64,000 nucleotides of DNA from the NCBI RefSeq assembly GCF_002379585.1, contig NZ_DFUE01000010.1, positions 172,455 to 236,454 of the forward strand, written 5' to 3'. The stretch's first letter is position 1. Every line of letters begins with the position of its first letter. Positions 37,201-44,848 of the stretch are shown here, piece by piece. The notes under the pieces are model-generated. The model saw only the letters and a list, made by a program, of their open reading frames with translations, was not told the origin of the DNA and did no database searches. Source of the DNA: Pseudomonas sp. UBA4194 (GTDB lineage: Bacteria; Pseudomonadota; Gammaproteobacteria; Pseudomonadales; Pseudomonadaceae). Position numbers and translations under genes: made by a program.

Positions 37201-39926
37201 CCGGTTCTGAAGACAGCAAGATCCTGCTGTCCACCATCAAGGCGGCGAGCACCGACAGCGATGGCTCCGAAACCCTCAAGGTCGAGATCAAAGGCCTGCA
37301 GGCCGAAGGCAAGCTGAGCGACGGCACTCACTCCGTCACCGTCGGCGCCGACGGCACCGTCAACGTGACGGGCTGGAACATGAGCACCATCACCTACCAA
37401 GCCAAACCGAACTTCTTCGGTACCGTCAACGCAACCGTCGTGGCCACCTCCCAGGACGGCCCGGACGCGGCCCCGGCGTCGGTCTCCAAGGCCCTGGACA
37501 TCGTGGTCCTGCCGGTCGACGACGCACCGACCGCCACCGGCAGCAACGTCGTAGGCAATGAAGGCAGCACCACCGTCCTGAACTGGGCCACCTTCGGCAT
37601 CACCGATGTCGACGGCGACGCCATGTCCGTGAAGATCACCTCCATCCAGGGCGGCGGCTCGCTCAAGCTCAACGGTGCGGTGGTGACTGCCGGCACGCTG
37701 ATCAAGCAGAGCGACATCGCTGCAGGCAAGCTGACGTTCACCGCTGCGGCAAATGAGTCGAGCAGTGACAAAGGCGCCGCGGGCGTGGGCAACAACAAGA
37801 CCGACTACGCCAAGATCGCCTTCCAGGCGTACGACGGCACCAGCTACAGCGCCACTGCCACCGTGGTGGTAGACATCACCCCAGTGGCCGGCGCCGCCTC
37901 CGTCAAGGCGGGTATCTCGAGCATGACCGAGAACGCCACCGAGCTGCTCAACCTGGTAGCCACCACCGCCGACAGCGATTCGGAAACCGTGGCCATCACC
38001 AACATCGCCGGTATTCCAAAGGGCGCAACCATCAGCGATGGCGTGCACACCTTCACGGCTACCGCTTCGGTAACCTCCACCGACGTGACAGGCTGGAACA
38101 TCAGCAAGCTGACCTTTACCCCGGCGCCTTACAGCACCGGTACGGTCAACCTGGCCGTGACCGCCAAGTCCACCGAAATCCTGGGCAGCGCCAACTCGGC
38201 CAGCACCACTGCGCTGACCACCACCACGGTGAGCATCAACGTCGCCAAAGACAGCTACAAGGCTGTTGACGGTACCGATGGCAACTTCACCGGCACCAGC
38301 AAGAGCGAAATCATCGTTGCCGACAAGCAGAACCTGACCATCGCCGACGGCAAGAACTACAACATTGCCTTCGTGGTGGACAGTTCGGGCAGCATGAACC
38401 AGCTCGACGCGACCAAGGCCCAACTGGTCAAGGCGTTCGAACAGCTGATCGCCAGCGTCAAGTCCAATACCTCGGGCACCGTCAACGTCGCCCTGATCGA
38501 CTTCGACACCAGCGCTCGCCAGGTGCTGCAGATCAACCTCAACTCCAACCTGTCCGACGCCGCCAAACTGGCCACGTTGAAAGCAGGCCTGGACAAGCTG
38601 GTACAAGGCGGCGCGACCAACTACGAAGACGCCTTCAAAACCACCGCCAACTGGTTCCAGAGCGATTTCGCCACCAAGAATGCCGGCGCCGAGAAGCTGA
38701 CCTACTTCATTACCGATGGCCAGCCAACGGTGTATCAGGACAACTCCAACAGCGCGACCGTGGTCGACTACCTCAGCCTGTTCAAAGGCGACGTCACCCT
38801 GGCCAGCTACATCAAGCAGTACACCGATAACCCAGGCGTGGCGGTCAAGGCCGACATCAACGGCAACGGCTCGAAAGAGACCATCATCGCTGCCGACGGT
38901 ACCGTGTACAGCTGGACCCAGAAAGTCACGCTGGGCTTCTTCAGCATCGGTACCACCTGGCAAGCCGAGGCCATCGGCAAGCTCGAACAGCATGCCAACG
39001 GCAAGGGCGGTACCGAGTACAGCTTCCTGGCAGGTAACGGCCAGTACTCAGGTATCGCTGAAAGCGTCAACGCTTCGGAAGGCTACAAGCTGCTGACCGC
39101 TACAGGCTCGACCGTGGAGGCCATCGGCGTCAGTCAGAAGACTGCCAATCTGCTGGGTGGTTACGACACCGACCTGAACACCCATACCGTCAATGAGCTC
39201 AACGGTCTGGCCAGCGACGTCACCGGCAGCAAGAACGCGAGCGACACCAGCGCCGACACCCTCAACGGTGGCAGCGGCAACGACATCCTGTTCGGTGACG
39301 TGGTGCGCTTCGACAACATTGCCGGCAACGGTGTGGAAGCTCTGCGCAGCTACGTACAGCAGCACAGCGCCGACAAGACCGCGGCGGTCGATGACCGCAC
39401 CATCCACCAATACATCACCGAGCACGTATCGGAGTTCAACTCCAACGCCACCTTGGGCGGCAACGACCGTCTGCTGGGTGGTGACGGCAATGACATCCTG
39501 TTCGGTCAGGGTGGCAACGACATCCTCGACGGTGGCAATGGCAATGACATCCTGGTCGGTGGTCGTGGCAACGACACCCTGACCGGTGGTGCCGGTGCGG
39601 ACACTTTCGTTTGGCTCAAAGGCGACGTCGGTACCGACAAGATCACCGACTTCAGCCACAGTCAGGGCGACAAGCTGGACCTCTCCGACCTGCTGCCGAC
39701 CGATGCCGAAAGCAACCTGGCCAACTACCTGAAGCTGAGCACCGATTCGTCGGGCAACTCGACCCTTCAGGTCAGCACCACAGGTGGCCTGAACTCGGCC
39801 GGCGCTGCGGCCACCCCGGATGTCACCATCAAGGTGGATCATGCCAACTGGGGTACCGGTTCCGACGCCATCAAGTCGCTGATCTCGGGCGGCGACCTGT
39901 TGGTCAAGCACCACGACAGCAACTGA
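28227..39926 (+). CDS. lapA: LapA-type giant RTX adhesin
   Basis: A 3899-residue surface adhesin. Order: retention module (1-105, SSVIAIVKSIVGQVFAVSPEG) that plugs in the outer-membrane pore; two LapG-type cleavage sites TAAG at 107-110 and 112-115; a Pro-Asp linker (about 172-232); 24 Ig-like repeats of about 107 residues with the GNVLANDxDVD motif (to about 2830); a carbohydrate-binding-like domain (about 2833-2990); a beta-rich part (2990-3370); a VWA domain with metal site DSSGS near 3382; RTX calcium repeats (3680-3690 and 3744-3792); a C-terminal secretion signal. Start ATG 28227 follows GGAG. Exported by LapBC, held at the surface, freed by LapG. Confidence 0.97.
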   Translation: MSSVIAIVKSIVGQVFAVSPEGVRRLIIEGDRLFAGEQVITGPQAAVSLELADGRIIDLGRDSQWSANTPDASIDLSEATAQAAPSVAELQQAIAAGADPTLDLEATAAGNTAAGAGGEAGGSHSFVLLSETADSVDPTVGFATEGLGGQAALAFLRVDGDLDTVLADDLPAVDPTPDPDPTPNPDPIPDPDPAPGPDPIPDPDPTPGPDPIPDPDPTPNPDPTPDPDPTPGINDQPTLTNPDTAVGDEDQVITGNVLDNDSDADDALTVASFTVAGLTGTFTAGQAATIVGVGTLVINSNGSFVFTPVADYNGTVPTATYTTNTGASDTLDITVNPVDDPSLLIADTNTTLEDTPLSGNVLANDTDVDNLLSVASFTVNGVQYAAGATATITAASATGPVTAGTLTMASTGEYIFIPARDWNGAVPTVTYTTNTGSSTSLDINVTPVDDPTIPQPDFATTNEDTPLSGNVLANDTDVDSLISVASYTVNGVQYAAGATAVITAETVNGTVTVGTFTLAETGEYLFFPAQDWNGAVPQVTYFTNTGVFELLNITVTPVDDFSVNLPDAKSTNENTPVTGNVLANDSDVDNLLAVASFTVNGASFTAGSTATITTVINGATVTVGTLSIATTGEYLFVPAQGYVGAVPTVAYTNDNGSFSFLNLTVTSTNADTNTTAEDNAVTGNVLANDSDVSTVLSVDTFTVNGTSYAAGTTANITAGNVNVGTLTMASTGEYLFTPAQNWNGSVPAVTYTTNTGTSSTLSLTVTAVDDQTIPQGDTATTNEDTPVTGNVLANDTDVDSLISVASYTVNGVQYAAGTTAVITAETVNGTVNVGTFTLAETGEYLFRPAQDWNGAVPQVTYTTNTGVFEFLKIEVTPVDDFSVNLPDAKSTNENTPVTGNVLANDSDVDNLLSVASFTVNDTQYAVGTTATITTVINGATVNVGTLSIATTGEYLFVPAQGYVGAVPTVAYTNDNGSFSFLNLTVTSTNADSNTTAEDNAVTGNVLANDSDVSTVLTVETFTVNGTTYAAGTTANITAGNVNVGTLTMASTGEYLFTPAQNWNGSVPAVTYTTNTGTSSTLSLTVTPVDDQTIPQGDTATTNEDTPVTGNVLANDTDVDSLISVASYTVNGVQYAAGTTAVITAETVNGTVNVGTFTLAETGEYLFLPAQDWNGAVPQVTYTTNTGVFEFLKIEVTPVDDFSVNLPDAKSTNENTPVTGNVLANDSDVDNLLSVASFTVDGASFAAGTTATITTLVNGATVNVGTLSIASTGEYLFVPAQGYVGAVPTVAYTNDNGSFSFLNLTVTSTNADTNTTAEDNAVTGNVLANDSDVSTVLTVETFTVNGTSYAAGTTANITAGNVNVGTLTMASTGEYLFTPAQNWNGSVPAVTYTTNTGTSSTLSLTVTAVDDKTVPLGDTATTNEDTPVTGNVLANDTDVDSLISVASYTVNGVQYAAGTTAVITTETVNGTVNVGTFTLAETGEYLFRPAQDWNGAVPQVTYTTNTGVFEFLKIEVTPVDDFSVNLPDAKSTNENTPVTGNVLANDSDVDNLLSVASFTVDGASFAAGTTATITTLVNGATVNVGTLSIATTGEYLFVPAQGYVGAVPTVAYTNDNGSFSFLNLTVTSTNADTNTTAEDNAVTGNVLANDSDVSTVLTVETFTVNGTDYAAGSTANVTTTVGNTTVNVGTLLVASTGEYLFTPALNWNGSVPAVTYTTNTGTSSTLSLTVTAVDDKTVPLGDTATTNEDTPVTGNVLANDTDVDSLISVASYTVNGVQYAAGTTAVITAETVNGTVNVGTFTLAETGEYLFRPAQDWNGAVPQVTYTTNTGVFEFLKIEVTPVDDFSVNLPDAKSTNENTPVTGNVLANDSDVDNLLSVASFTVNDTQYAVGTTATITTVINGATVNVGTLSIATTGEYLFVPEQGYVGAVPTVAYTNDNGSFSFLNLTVTSTNADTNTTAEDNAVTGNVLANDSDVSTVLTVETFTVNGTDYAAGTSANITTTVGNTTVNVGTLLVASTGEYLFTPALNWNGSVPAVTYTTNTGTSSTLSLTVTAVDDQTIPQDDTATTNEDTPVTGNVLANDTDVDSLISVASYTVNGAQYAAGTTAVITAETVNGTVNVGTFTLAETGEYLFLPAQDWNGAVPQVTYTTNTGVFEFLKIEVTPVDDFSVNLPDAKSTNENTPVTGNVLANDSDVDNLLSVASFTVNDTQYAVGTTATITTVVNGATVNVGTLSIATTGEYLFVPEQGYVGAVPTVAYTNDNGSFSFLNLSVTAADVPSVLQADTGTTFENLPLSGNVLANDVDVDSVLSVASFTVNGTQYAAGTTVPVATETAGVTTLVGTLAMASTGEYTFTPATDWNGIVPQVTYTTNTGGTTTLDITIAPNNSVLYPDNATTAEDTPLTGNVVRNDVAVDTVIAVTSFEVNGQQYAAGTTATIMAPSVYGPVVAGTLSIASTGQYIFLPAKDWNGNVPAIGYTTNTGSFTNLNIVVTPVDDATITQPDYGITPEEVPLSDNVVRNDVDVDDVVGVASFNVNGTDYAAGSTAVVMAPSVNGPVVAGTLQMLSTGEYVFTPAKDWNGNVPVVSYTTNTGEVQNLTIVVTPVDDYSINLPDTGVTNEDTPLTGNVTANDSDVDNVLTVETFYVNNVGYAAGTTAIVTTVVGGVTVTAGTLTIESTGVYTFVPAKDWNGNVPTVAYKNTNGSFSFLDITVNAVDDDSVMRADTAATNESNATSGNVLANDSDIDNVLSVVKFTVNGVDYNAGSTANVTALNSSVVVGKLTLAANGEYSFTPTKDWSGTVPTIAYTTNTGSFSFLDIKVNAVSNTPTLELGGGGLQTSINFDNAQTNSIGYFKTSAISSTWFTDNKSGEIEIGKAGDVYGVRGAGNSNVIELEARNGDKNLYTNIAAKGGSTYSVSFDYSPRAGAEKSSVIYVKWNGATIYTLDATTVGMKTYTVQIPVDKDGNGRLEFEAQNSNTVGGLLDNISVNQVLNTGSEDSKILLSTIKAASTDSDGSETLKVEIKGLQAEGKLSDGTHSVTVGADGTVNVTGWNMSTITYQAKPNFFGTVNATVVATSQDGPDAAPASVSKALDIVVLPVDDAPTATGSNVVGNEGSTTVLNWATFGITDVDGDAMSVKITSIQGGGSLKLNGAVVTAGTLIKQSDIAAGKLTFTAAANESSSDKGAAGVGNNKTDYAKIAFQAYDGTSYSATATVVVDITPVAGAASVKAGISSMTENATELLNLVATTADSDSETVAITNIAGIPKGATISDGVHTFTATASVTSTDVTGWNISKLTFTPAPYSTGTVNLAVTAKSTEILGSANSASTTALTTTTVSINVAKDSYKAVDGTDGNFTGTSKSEIIVADKQNLTIADGKNYNIAFVVDSSGSMNQLDATKAQLVKAFEQLIASVKSNTSGTVNVALIDFDTSARQVLQINLNSNLSDAAKLATLKAGLDKLVQGGATNYEDAFKTTANWFQSDFATKNAGAEKLTYFITDGQPTVYQDNSNSATVVDYLSLFKGDVTLASYIKQYTDNPGVAVKADINGNGSKETIIAADGTVYSWTQKVTLGFFSIGTTWQAEAIGKLEQHANGKGGTEYSFLAGNGQYSGIAESVNASEGYKLLTATGSTVEAIGVSQKTANLLGGYDTDLNTHTVNELNGLASDVTGSKNASDTSADTLNGGSGNDILFGDVVRFDNIAGNGVEALRSYVQQHSADKTAAVDDRTIHQYITEHVSEFNSNATLGGNDRLLGGDGNDILFGQGGNDILDGGNGNDILVGGRGNDTLTGGAGADTFVWLKGDVGTDKITDFSHSQGDKLDLSDLLPTDAESNLANYLKLSTDSSGNSTLQVSTTGGLNSAGAAATPDVTIKVDHANWGTGSDAIKSLISGGDLLVKHHDSN
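29589..35072 (+). repeat. Tandem three-domain repeat block in lapA
   Basis: Five near-identical units, each of three Ig-like domains, start at 29589, 30549, 31509, 32469 and 33441; a two-domain partial sixth starts at 34413. The first three are 960 bp long, the fourth and fifth 972 bp because of a 4-codon insertion (TTVGNTTVN type) in the third domain. DNA identity between units is high enough to allow homologous unequal exchange. The flanking domains (before 29589 and after 35072) are more diverged. Confidence 0.95.
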
Positions 39927-39934
39927 TGACAGCG

Positions 39935-39964
39935 CTTTGCGCCAGCCCCAGGGCTGGCGCAAAG
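39935..39964. terminator. Perfect 14-bp stem-loop after lapA
   Basis: CTTTGCGCCAGCCC-CA-GGGCTGGCGCAAAG begins 9 bp after the lapA stop. The stem is GC-rich with a 2-nt loop, and no T-run follows, so it may protect the lapA mRNA end or act with Rho rather than as a classic terminator. Confidence 0.65.
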
Positions 39965-40055
39965 AACACGTCAGCGGTTCGGATAATTGTGTAATCTCTG
40001 CCAGAGCCGTGATAAATGGCCCTCGCAGAGATTTTTCGTATCAGGGAGAGCATTC

Positions 40056-40394
40056 ATGTTTTACGTGCAACGCGACGAACACGGCGACCTGGTTCGCGTG
40101 GAAGGGGCGCCCTACGCCGAAGCCACCGAAACCCTCCCGGCCGACCACCACGAGATTCAGGCCTGGTATGCCCACGATGTGGTCGAGACCAGTCTCAAGC
40201 AGCTCAAGCAGAGCGACCTGGACATGATTCGGGTTCTGGACGACTTGATTCAGGTGCTGACCAGCAAAGGCGTGATACGCGTCACCGATCTACCGCCTGC
40301 GGCGCAGGCCAAATTGAAGGACCGATCCAGCGCGCGGGTGGCACTGGGCGGTTTGAACCAGTTGATCAACGACGACGAAACCGGATTGATCTAG
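40056..40394 (+). CDS. Tryptophan synthase subunit beta-like small protein
   Basis: A 112-residue protein opening MFYVQRDEHGDLVRVE and ending in LINDDETGLI, the layout of a small Pseudomonas family that databases name 'tryptophan synthase subunit beta-like'. It is too short to be an enzyme and lacks the PLP site. Start ATG 40056 follows AGGGAG; the longer frame from 39987 has no site. The middle is helical (SLKQLKQSDLDMIRVLDDLIQVL) and the end carries a short KLKDRSSARVAL segment. Function unknown. It follows lapA directly. Confidence 0.85.
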   Translation: MFYVQRDEHGDLVRVEGAPYAEATETLPADHHEIQAWYAHDVVETSLKQLKQSDLDMIRVLDDLIQVLTSKGVIRVTDLPPAAQAKLKDRSSARVALGGLNQLINDDETGLI

Positions 40395-40435
40395 GCAGGG
40401 GCCGAGGACCGATCACGGTCCACGGCCATCGGCGC

Positions 40436-41545
40436 TCAGGCTGCGTGGGCGGGTTTGCCCTGCTCGAACATCAGCTCGGTCACCGCATCCCAGTTCATGA
40501 CTTGCGTACGGTCGATCTGCGAGCGGTCGTAGGCGATGGCGGCATTGAATGCAGCGATCACTGAGGCGGCATCCGCCGTGGCGGCGAACGGCAGCACATG
40601 GCTACGCCCAGGTGCAGCGAATGCCGGCGCAACGATCGGCAACTGGCAGTACGTGTACTGCACCATCTTCAAGCTCGATTGACTGATGTATCCAACATTC
40701 GGCGCGTCGTGATAGGGCGCGATACCGATGTCCGCATGTTTGAGATAGCCGATCAGCTCATCGAACGGCTTTTCGCCATGCTCGATGACATTGGCCAACG
40801 GTTCAGCCAAGCGCGCTTTCTTGCCGAACAGGTGAAAGGTCCAGTCCGGAAAGTTACGCGCCAAGGTTTCCAGCACGCGAGCATTGAACAGCATGTCGCC
40901 AATGCTGATGGCGTTGTTACCCGAGGTGTAGGGATTGGGCAGCGTTCGATCGAATGTACCGGTGTCCAGACCAGGCGGAATGTAGGACACCGGCGCCGAC
41001 GCTGGAAACGACTCTTTCATGACCGCTGCAGGCACGCGTATCAGGTCGAAATGCGCAATGGCGTCGCGTTCGGCCTCCAATATCAGCGGGTGAAACGTCA
41101 GTGTCTCGATACGATCGCTGACCGTATAAATCAGCTTGGCATGGGGCGCCAATGCCGCAATCGAGCGAACCAGCATCAGGCCTACACCACTTTCGATCAC
41201 AATCACCTGGGCACGGGCGATACGCGCTTTCACCGAACGGGGGAGCAGCGTCGGGTACAACTTGAACAGGGGCCGAGTCAGACGATCGAGTTTGGGGTTG
41301 TTGAGGCTGAACGGGTGAAACAACGGCTTCCAGACGAATTTGGTGCGCAACCTGCTCAACGACACCCAGGTATTGAAGGGCTTGGAGAAACGCCGTGCGT
41401 TGCGCTTGAATCCGGTGGCGTTGCTCAGGCCAACGGTCATGAAATCGACTGCGATCCCGGCCTTCTCCAGGCTTTGCGCCCAGAAATGAAAGTCCACCTT
41501 GCGAGGCGCAGTTGCATCGTGCCCCGTCACAAAAAACACACTCAT
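40436..41545 (-). CDS. GumK-like glucuronosyltransferase (GT70)
   Basis: A 369-residue glycosyltransferase without membrane helices. It opens MSVFFVTGHDATAPRKVDFHFWAQ, which is the layout of GumK, the enzyme that adds glucuronic acid to the lipid-linked Glc-Glc-Man of xanthan. GumK's donor-site region is matched by GYISQSSLKMVQYTYCQLPIVAP near the C-terminus. It is soluble or membrane-associated on the cytoplasmic face. It lies 64 bp after the WecB/GumM-like gene in one transcription unit. A UDP-glucuronate-forming dehydrogenase is needed but is not in the window. Confidence 0.85.
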   Translation of the reverse strand: MSVFFVTGHDATAPRKVDFHFWAQSLEKAGIAVDFMTVGLSNATGFKRNARRFSKPFNTWVSLSRLRTKFVWKPLFHPFSLNNPKLDRLTRPLFKLYPTLLPRSVKARIARAQVIVIESGVGLMLVRSIAALAPHAKLIYTVSDRIETLTFHPLILEAERDAIAHFDLIRVPAAVMKESFPASAPVSYIPPGLDTGTFDRTLPNPYTSGNNAISIGDMLFNARVLETLARNFPDWTFHLFGKKARLAEPLANVIEHGEKPFDELIGYLKHADIGIAPYHDAPNVGYISQSSLKMVQYTYCQLPIVAPAFAAPGRSHVLPFAATADAASVIAAFNAAIAYDRSQIDRTQVMNWDAVTELMFEQGKPAHAA

Positions 41546-41609
41546 ACCGTCGACTCCAATGTCGGCGTGAAAGGCGCCCGAGCGGGGGCGCCAGTACTGC
41601 GTAGAGGCC

Positions 41610-42350
41610 TCACTTGCGGTTGCGCAAAACGTACATCAGGAACACGGGAATGCCGATGATATAGCGGCGGAACAAGCGACGAGGTTCCTTGCACAGACGG
41701 TACAGCCATTCCATGCCAGTCTTGCGCATCCACAACGGAGCACGGTCAACGCGTTGCGCGGCGAAGTCGATGATCGCCCCACCACAGACAATGACCGCAG
41801 CCGAGCTCAGACGTTCTTTGAGCATTTGCGCCACGTGCTCCTGCTTGGGCATTCCCATCGCCAGCACCACCACTGCCAGGCGGCCCGGAGTGTGATGGCT
41901 ACTGAAGAAATCGACATAGGCCTTGTCGTCCTGAAAGCCATCGATGGTGTGCACATTCGGCGAGTCGAACAGCGCCGTGGCACCTTTGCTCAACCAGGGC
42001 TCCTGGGTACCCATGGCGAAGTATTCCAGCGGCTGCGACGAGCTGGAACGCAGCCGCGCGAGCAACTTGGGAATGAAGTCGGTGCCGTTTAGATTCAGCC
42101 CCGGATCGATACCGTTGATCTTGCACGCCAGCTTGATACCGATGCCGTCGCGCAGCAGGTAATCCATGTTCAGGAACGACGCCTGCAAGTGCGGATGCCG
42201 CTCGATCAGGTTGTATCCGTGCTGGTTCAAAAAACCCACCACAACGCCATCATCCGTCTGGCTTAACCGATGCAACATGTGTTCATATCCATCGGTGTCC
42301 AGCAGGGTTAGCTGGTTCAGTATTGCGTCACTACTCATCTGTTCAGTCAT
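41610..42350 (-). CDS. WecB/TagA/CpsF (GT26) glycosyltransferase, GumM-like
   Basis: A 246-residue glycosyltransferase of the GT26 family. Visible marks are RDGIGIKLACKINGIDPGLNLNGTD with the donor-site Asp, then AVVVLAMGMPKQE and VCGGAIIDFAAQRVDRAPLWMRKTGMEWLYRL. In xanthan synthesis the same family (GumM) adds the second glucose to the lipid-linked first sugar. ATG 42350 is used, with GGAA 7 nt before it; the longer frame begins at a TTG. It is transcribed away from the divergent GH5 gene. Confidence 0.88.
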   Translation of the reverse strand: MTEQMSSDAILNQLTLLDTDGYEHMLHRLSQTDDGVVVGFLNQHGYNLIERHPHLQASFLNMDYLLRDGIGIKLACKINGIDPGLNLNGTDFIPKLLARLRSSSSQPLEYFAMGTQEPWLSKGATALFDSPNVHTIDGFQDDKAYVDFFSSHHTPGRLAVVVLAMGMPKQEHVAQMLKERLSSAAVIVCGGAIIDFAAQRVDRAPLWMRKTGMEWLYRLCKEPRRLFRRYIIGIPVFLMYVLRNRK

Positions 42351-42407
42351 GGTCGGTTCCAATCAACAAAGCGAGCCTATGAAGGGCTACATCCGGGGGG
42401 AACATCC

Positions 42408-43442
42408 GTGAAGAAACGCTGGAGTGCGTTAGTCCTGGCAACAGGTTTATTGGGTGCCGCAACAGTGTTCGCCGCCAAGGCGGAGTGCGCTGCGCTGCCG
42501 TTGATACAAATGAACATTGCCGGTGCTGCTTTTGGACCCGAGGTGCTTCCCGGGCAGCTTTACTGGAACTACTTCTTCCCCAGCGTGGCGGAGCTCGAGC
42601 AATGGCGGGTTCGCCATATCAAGGTGATCCGCTTTCCGGTGCTGTGGGAACGCCTGCAACCCAAGCTCAATGGCGCCTTCGATCCCACCTACGCCACGCT
42701 CATCGACACCCTGCTCAAACAGGCGGCGACCAAGGGCATGACGGTCATCCTGGACGTGCACAACTACGGCCTGTACCGGGGCCAGGTGCTGGGCTCCGCG
42801 CAAGTGCCACTGACCGCCTACCAGGACCTGTTCAGCCGCATTGCCGGACGCTGGAACACCAGCAAGGGCCTGCACGGCTACGACCTGATGAACGAACCCC
42901 ATGACGCGGCCGACGCTGGCTGGGCCAAGGCCGCACAGGCCGGCATCAACGGTGTGCGCAGCATGGACAAGCGTCGGCCGATCTACATAGAAGGACGCGG
43001 CTGGTCCAGCGCCATGGTCTGGCCCGAGCTCAACGACGACCTGGCCCGGCTCAAGGATCCGGCCAACAACCTGATCTACTCCGCGCATCTGTATCTGGAT
43101 GCCAATACCAGCGGTACCTACCAGAGCGGCCCGGGCGCCAATTTCGATACCAAGGTGGGCGTCAACCGCGCCAAGCCCTTCGTCGAATGGCTCAAGCGTC
43201 ACGGCAAACAAGGCCACATCGGCGAGTTTGGCTTTCCCGGCAACGATCCTCGCTGGGATACCGCGGCCACGGCACTGTTCAAGTACCTGAAGGCCAACTG
43301 CATACCGCTGGCGTACTGGGCGGCGGGTTCGGTGTGGGGCGACTATCCGCTGTCGGTCGAGCCGAGCAACGGCGTCGACAAGCCGCAATGGAAAACCATT
43401 GCGCCTTTCGTCAACTCCGGTGGCTGCAAGCTCACCTACTGA
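42408..43442 (+). CDS. Secreted glycoside hydrolase family 5 (endoglucanase-like)
   Basis: A 344-residue enzyme with a signal peptide (about residues 1-23, ALVLATGLLGAATVFAAKA). The GH5 barrel shows the acid/base Glu in GYDLMNEPHD and the nucleophile Glu in GHIGEFGFPG, with HLYLDAN in between. GH5 members cut beta-1,4-glucan. It is encoded alone on the plus strand inside the polysaccharide locus, so it probably trims or releases the polymer during export, as cellulases do in cellulose loci. It could also degrade polymer for dispersal. Confidence 0.9.
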   Translation: MKKRWSALVLATGLLGAATVFAAKAECAALPLIQMNIAGAAFGPEVLPGQLYWNYFFPSVAELEQWRVRHIKVIRFPVLWERLQPKLNGAFDPTYATLIDTLLKQAATKGMTVILDVHNYGLYRGQVLGSAQVPLTAYQDLFSRIAGRWNTSKGLHGYDLMNEPHDAADAGWAKAAQAGINGVRSMDKRRPIYIEGRGWSSAMVWPELNDDLARLKDPANNLIYSAHLYLDANTSGTYQSGPGANFDTKVGVNRAKPFVEWLKRHGKQGHIGEFGFPGNDPRWDTAATALFKYLKANCIPLAYWAAGSVWGDYPLSVEPSNGVDKPQWKTIAPFVNSGGCKLTY

Positions 43443-43459
43443 CAGCCGCGCCCCGTTCA

Positions 43460-44848
43460 TCAATAGATGTCGCGCGAGAACAAGGTGAACGGGGTCTTGA
43501 TCAGGATCTTCAGATCGAGCCACAACGACCAGTGGTTGATGTAGTCCAGGTCTTTGGCGACCCGAAGCTGCATTTTCTCGATGGTCTCGGTCTCTCCACG
43601 CAAGCCACTGATCTGCGCCAGGCCGGTAATGCCCGGCTTGATGCGGTGGCGGGCCATGTAGGCAAGAATCTTGTCGCTGTAATACTGATTGTGCGACACC
43701 GCGTGGGGACGCGGCCCTACCAGCGCCATCTCCCCCAGCAGCACGTTGATCAACTGCGGGATCTCGTCGATCGAGGTCTTGCGGATGAACGCCCCTACGC
43801 GGGTGACACGTGAATCGCTGCGCGTTGCCTGCTGGGCCACTTCGCCCTCGGCGTGAACCCGCATGGAGCGAAATTTCCAGACCTTGATGATGTCACCGTT
43901 CCAGCCATGACGAGGCTGGCGGAAGAACACCGGGCCAGGCGAAGACATTTTCACTGCCACCGCGACCACCGCGAACAACGGACTCAGCGCCAACAGCCCG
44001 AGGAACGCCAGCGAACGGTCGGCCAGCTCCTTGCTGAACACGGCGGCGGGATGCGAGCTGCGGGTGGTTTCATTGAGGTAGATGGCAGGCATCTGCTCGA
44101 TCTGCGAGATCGATTGGTTGAGCAGGGTCATGCTGCTCAAGTCCGGCACCCACACCACGTCGACACTCAGGTCGAGCATGTCGATGTACAGGCTTTCGAT
44201 CAGGGTGAAGTGCTCGAGTGACAGCGCAATGTACACCCGACGCACATTCTCGCGGGTCACCAGGTCACGCAACTGCGCCAGGTGGCCAATCACTTCGCAG
44301 CCACCGGCTGCGCCAGCAGTGTCGTCGGGCTGTAGCGTCACCAGCCCCAGCAACGGCACACGGTGGCGCAGACGTTCGGCCAGCGTCTGGGCAATCGGGC
44401 CGTTGCCGATGATTACCGAGGTACGGTTCTCACGCAGCTGTCTGGCGTGGCGTGTCGCCAGAAAACGCAGCGGGATGAAGGTGGCGGCCTGCACCACGAA
44501 ACCGTAGAACGCCCAGTCGCGCATGACGCCAGTGTCGACCGCGGCGTAGCCGCTCAGCACGCTGAACGCCAGCACGCCGGCGAGCAGCACCACCCAGCCG
44601 GCCAGTATCCGCAGCAAGCCCGACACATAGCCGAAGCGCTTGTGATACACCCGCAGCGCGCTGTAGACCGGTACCGATCCCAGCAGTGTGATCAGTGCCA
44701 ACGCACGATACTCGGGCGCGAAGAAGCCCAGATGACTGACCACGATATAGTAAAGGAGCAGGCATACGGCGCTGATGGCAGCGGCCCAATGCGCCCAGAA
44801 GGTCAGGCCCCGTCGGTTGACGGCCGGGTTGGTACGTTGAGCAATCAT
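43460..44848 (-). CDS. Undecaprenyl-phosphate glucose phosphotransferase (GumD/WcaJ-like)
   Basis: A 462-residue enzyme that starts the repeat unit by moving glucose-1-phosphate (inferred sugar) to undecaprenyl phosphate. Four to five membrane helices occupy residues 15-120, a CoA-binding-like Rossmann domain follows (about 140-250), then another helix and the sugar-transferase domain with KVWKFRSMRVH, TRVGAFIRKTSIDEIPQ and GPRPHA. Length and order match GumD and WcaJ. Start ATG 44848 follows GAGGA. It ends opposite the GH5 gene with an 18-bp gap. Confidence 0.93.
   Translation of the reverse strand: MIAQRTNPAVNRRGLTFWAHWAAAISAVCLLLYYIVVSHLGFFAPEYRALALITLLGSVPVYSALRVYHKRFGYVSGLLRILAGWVVLLAGVLAFSVLSGYAAVDTGVMRDWAFYGFVVQAATFIPLRFLATRHARQLRENRTSVIIGNGPIAQTLAERLRHRVPLLGLVTLQPDDTAGAAGGCEVIGHLAQLRDLVTRENVRRVYIALSLEHFTLIESLYIDMLDLSVDVVWVPDLSSMTLLNQSISQIEQMPAIYLNETTRSSHPAAVFSKELADRSLAFLGLLALSPLFAVVAVAVKMSSPGPVFFRQPRHGWNGDIIKVWKFRSMRVHAEGEVAQQATRSDSRVTRVGAFIRKTSIDEIPQLINVLLGEMALVGPRPHAVSHNQYYSDKILAYMARHRIKPGITGLAQISGLRGETETIEKMQLRVAKDLDYINHWSLWLDLKILIKTPFTLFSRDIY

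Noticed and set aside
31242..38993. A 2583-codon open frame on the minus strand opposite lapA
   Set aside because: It is the mirror of lapA's biased codons and repeats. It has no ribosome site and no membrane, signal or domain pattern of its own.
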